Source of the DNA: Patescibacteria group bacterium
Lineage (GTDB): Bacteria > Patescibacteriota > Minisyncoccia > Minisyncoccales > Minisyncoccaceae
Assembly: GCA_030156465.1 (NCBI GenBank)
Contig: JASGMO010000034.1
Location: 1 to 7,853, forward strand
DNA: 7,853 nt
Direction: 5' to 3'
The position numbers were made by a program, and so were the translations under genes. Position 1 is the first letter of the stretch; every line of letters begins with the position of its first letter. This document shows positions 6,601 to 7,853 of this stretch, one piece after another. Below the pieces are notes generated by a model, which saw nothing but the letters and a program-made list of their open reading frames with translations, had not been told where the DNA came from and did no database searches.

Positions 6601-6630
6601 AGGCCACTTTTTTAAAGAGGGTTGTTTCAG

Positions 6631-6646
6631 TGTTTAATGTGAAGCA
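6631..6646 (+). promoter_or_regulatory. parS-like palindrome, site 2
   Basis: TGTTTAATGTGAAGCA matches parS consensus TGTTTCACGTGAAACA at 13 of 16 positions. A half-site, TGTTTCAG (6623-6630), abuts it directly in the same orientation. Its first 11 bases, plus the G before it, recur at site 3 as the 12-base repeat GTGTTTAATGTG. It sits 31 bases beyond the TGGACA array. Confidence 0.4.
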
Positions 6647-6669
6647 GTTATTAACTAGAAATAAGCTTC
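6641..6669. other. Imperfect hairpin in the cca-plsY gap
   Basis: GAAGC (6641-6645) pairs with GCTTC (6665-6669) and TTATT (6648-6652) pairs with AATAA (6660-6664), around a 7-base loop and a 2-base AG bulge. Transcribed leftward from cca it is not followed by a T-run, so it is not a standard intrinsic terminator. Its left arm overlaps parS-like site 2. It may be incidental in AT-rich DNA. Confidence 0.35.
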
Positions 6670-6676
6670 TTTGTGG

Positions 6677-6692
6677 TGTTTAATGTGGAACA
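6677..6692 (+). promoter_or_regulatory. parS-like palindrome, site 3
   Basis: TGTTTAATGTGGAACA matches parS consensus TGTTTCACGTGAAACA at 13 of 16 positions and directly abuts the cca stop codon (6693-6695). Another half-site-like TATGAAAC follows inside the end of cca (6694-6701). On the minus strand it again reads MFHIKH, as at site 1. Sites 2 and 3 share GTGTTTAATGTG at 6630-6641 and 6676-6687, spaced 46 bases apart. Confidence 0.42.
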
Positions 6693-7853
6693 TTATGAAA
6701 CCCAGTATTTGTCCTTTATTTCCCTATCTTCCTTTGAAATTACCTCTTTTTTAGACAATTTAGCTTCTTTAGCTAGCTTTTCTATCTCTTTATCAGTCAA
6801 TTTAGCCAATTCTAGTAATTTTTCGCTTAGATATCGCTTATTATTCCTTTTTGGCTCATTTAGAACATCTTCAAGCAAAATATCAAGAATCATACCTACT
6901 TTAGATGATGGTTTGATGTTGAGAGTGTCCATCACCTCTTTTCCGCCAATTTTAAGCATTTTAACTGAAATAGGGTCTTTTGATACCTTTTCAATCATAT
7001 ATTTAAGGTGTCTCATTTTGTATGGCTCAGCTTTTGGGCATCCAGAGCCAATTCTATCACACATTCTAAGCTGTAATAGCTTTTCTACGCTTTCTAGGCC
7101 TACATTTCTGACTAATCTTCTAACTGATGACTCTCCTACTTCATCTACATTATAGTAAAAAAGGTGATATCTAACTAAGTTTACAATGCTTTTTATATCT
7201 TTTTTAGAGAATTTAAGGCGATTTAGTATCTTTTCGGTCATTTTAGCACCAACAACCTCATGATTATAGAAGGTTGCTGACTCTCCAATGCCTCTTTTTG
7301 TTCTTGGTTTGCCGATATCATGCAATAATGCCGCCATTCTAACATCAAAATCAAAGTTTTTCTTGGTAGAATAGCCCAATGACTCTAGATTATGCTTGTA
7401 GCAGTCATAAATATGGTGTTTGTTTTGATCAACACTGCATCCTTCTTCTAATTCAGGGATAATATATGTTAATAATCCGCTTTTTCTTAATGATTCTATG
7501 CCTTTTACAGCATTTTCACTCATAATTATCTTAATTAGCTCGTCTCTAATCCTTTCTTGAGACACCTTTTTTAATAATTTAGCATTATCTTTAATAGCTT
7601 TAAGGGTTTTTTCTTCTATTGTCCACTTTTCTCCTAAAACTGCCTCTAATCTAATAGCACGCATCATTCTAAGAGCATCTTCACTAAATCTGTCATTTGG
7701 TTCGTTTACGGTGCGAATAACCTTCTTTTTTAGGTCTTCTTGGCCATTAAATAAGTCAATTATGTCAAAATCACCGTTTTTAGGGGATATAGCAATAGCA
7801 TTTATAGTAAAATCTCTTCTTTTTAAGTCCTCTTCTATGGTTTTTGACCATGT
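6693..7853 (-). CDS. cca: CCA tRNA nucleotidyltransferase with HD domain (N-terminus beyond right edge)
   Basis: My translation stays open to the right edge, so the gene is 5'-truncated: 386 residues are visible. The enzyme adds or repairs the 3' CCA of tRNAs. Visible from the edge: RRDFTIN (residues 12-18), the nucleotide-recognition region RFSEDALRMMRAIR (55-68), a KHHIYD segment (145-150) leading into an HD phosphohydrolase-type domain with LLHDIGKP (176-183), and a C-terminal helical region with LKIGGKEVM-type and NEPKRN motifs. The nucleotidyl-transfer signature (GS...R and the DxD metal-binding pair) would lie in the roughly 100 missing N-terminal residues. An ATG at 7667 gives a shorter frame but is internal, because the conserved RRDFTIN and EDALRM motifs lie upstream of it. 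HD-domain versions are often credited with phosphatase or phosphodiesterase activity on tRNA ends. It is probably not functionally linked to the lipid genes; a 295-base gap separates them. Confidence 0.93.
   Translation of the reverse strand, partial: TWSKTIEEDLKRRDFTINAIAISPKNGDFDIIDLFNGQEDLKKKVIRTVNEPNDRFSEDALRMMRAIRLEAVLGEKWTIEEKTLKAIKDNAKLLKKVSQERIRDELIKIIMSENAVKGIESLRKSGLLTYIIPELEEGCSVDQNKHHIYDCYKHNLESLGYSTKKNFDFDVRMAALLHDIGKPRTKRGIGESATFYNHEVVGAKMTEKILNRLKFSKKDIKSIVNLVRYHLFYYNVDEVGESSVRRLVRNVGLESVEKLLQLRMCDRIGSGCPKAEPYKMRHLKYMIEKVSKDPISVKMLKIGGKEVMDTLNIKPSSKVGMILDILLEDVLNEPKRNNKRYLSEKLLELAKLTDKEIEKLAKEAKLSKKEVISKEDREIKDKYWVS

Noticed and set aside
6641..6669. Intrinsic terminator for cca
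   Set aside because: The hairpin has no T-tract on its leftward side, so I list it only as a hairpin.
6433..6683. Overlapping + strand open frames through the TGGACA array, giving Trp/Thr/Asp/His-rich repeat peptides
   Set aside because: Repeat spacings of 8, 9, 11 and 12 bases mix frames, two frames are open at once merely because the units lack stops, and the region is non-coding between minus-strand genes.
6673..7155. 160-codon + strand open frame
   Set aside because: Antisense to the cca gene with its clear HD and nucleotidyltransferase motifs.

Overview
The window is AT-rich bacterial DNA. Every gene I can support lies on the minus strand, so transcription runs from the right edge to the left. 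The gene content is mainly membrane-lipid synthesis: three glycerol-3-phosphate acyltransferases of the PlsY family, an archaeal-type CDP-archaeol synthase (CarS/DUF46) homologue, a fatty acid kinase-like (FakA) protein and two DegV/FakB-type fatty acid-binding proteins. A partial CCA-adding enzyme lies upstream. A CarS homologue in a bacterial lipid operon, compact gene packing, A/T-rich leaders without Shine-Dalgarno motifs and standard stop codons suggest an uncultured bacterium of the Candidate Phyla Radiation (Patescibacteria) or a similar reduced lineage. That placement is inference only.

Layout from right to left, in the direction of transcription. (1) 7853-6693: cca, with its N-terminus beyond the right edge. 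(2) 6692-6398: a 295-base gene-free region. It holds a 155-base array of 15 TGGACA cores in one orientation, with four spacer types. Around the array are three 16-base palindromes that each match the bacterial ParB-binding site parS at 13 of 16 positions. (3) 6397-5216: plsY and the carS-like gene, 6 bases apart. (4) 5179-1: a tightly packed run of five genes. It comprises a 768-residue protein (membrane domain, DAK2/FakA kinase, FakA middle domain, degenerate DegV domain), two stand-alone DegV proteins, a second plsY and a third, divergent plsY cut by the left edge. Gaps within this run are 1, 10 and 4 bases, and the last pair overlaps by 8 bases.

The genes read as a fatty-acid scavenging route. 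DegV proteins would bind free fatty acids, the FakA-like protein would phosphorylate them to acyl-phosphate, PlsY would transfer the acyl group to glycerol-3-phosphate, and the CarS homologue would activate the diacylated product with CTP. PlsX, PlsC and fatty acid synthase genes are not in the window. The most unusual points are the parS-like/TGGACA region, the fusion of a membrane domain into the kinase, the loss of ligand-binding residues in the fused DegV domain, and three PlsY paralogues whose phosphate-binding motif is progressively altered.
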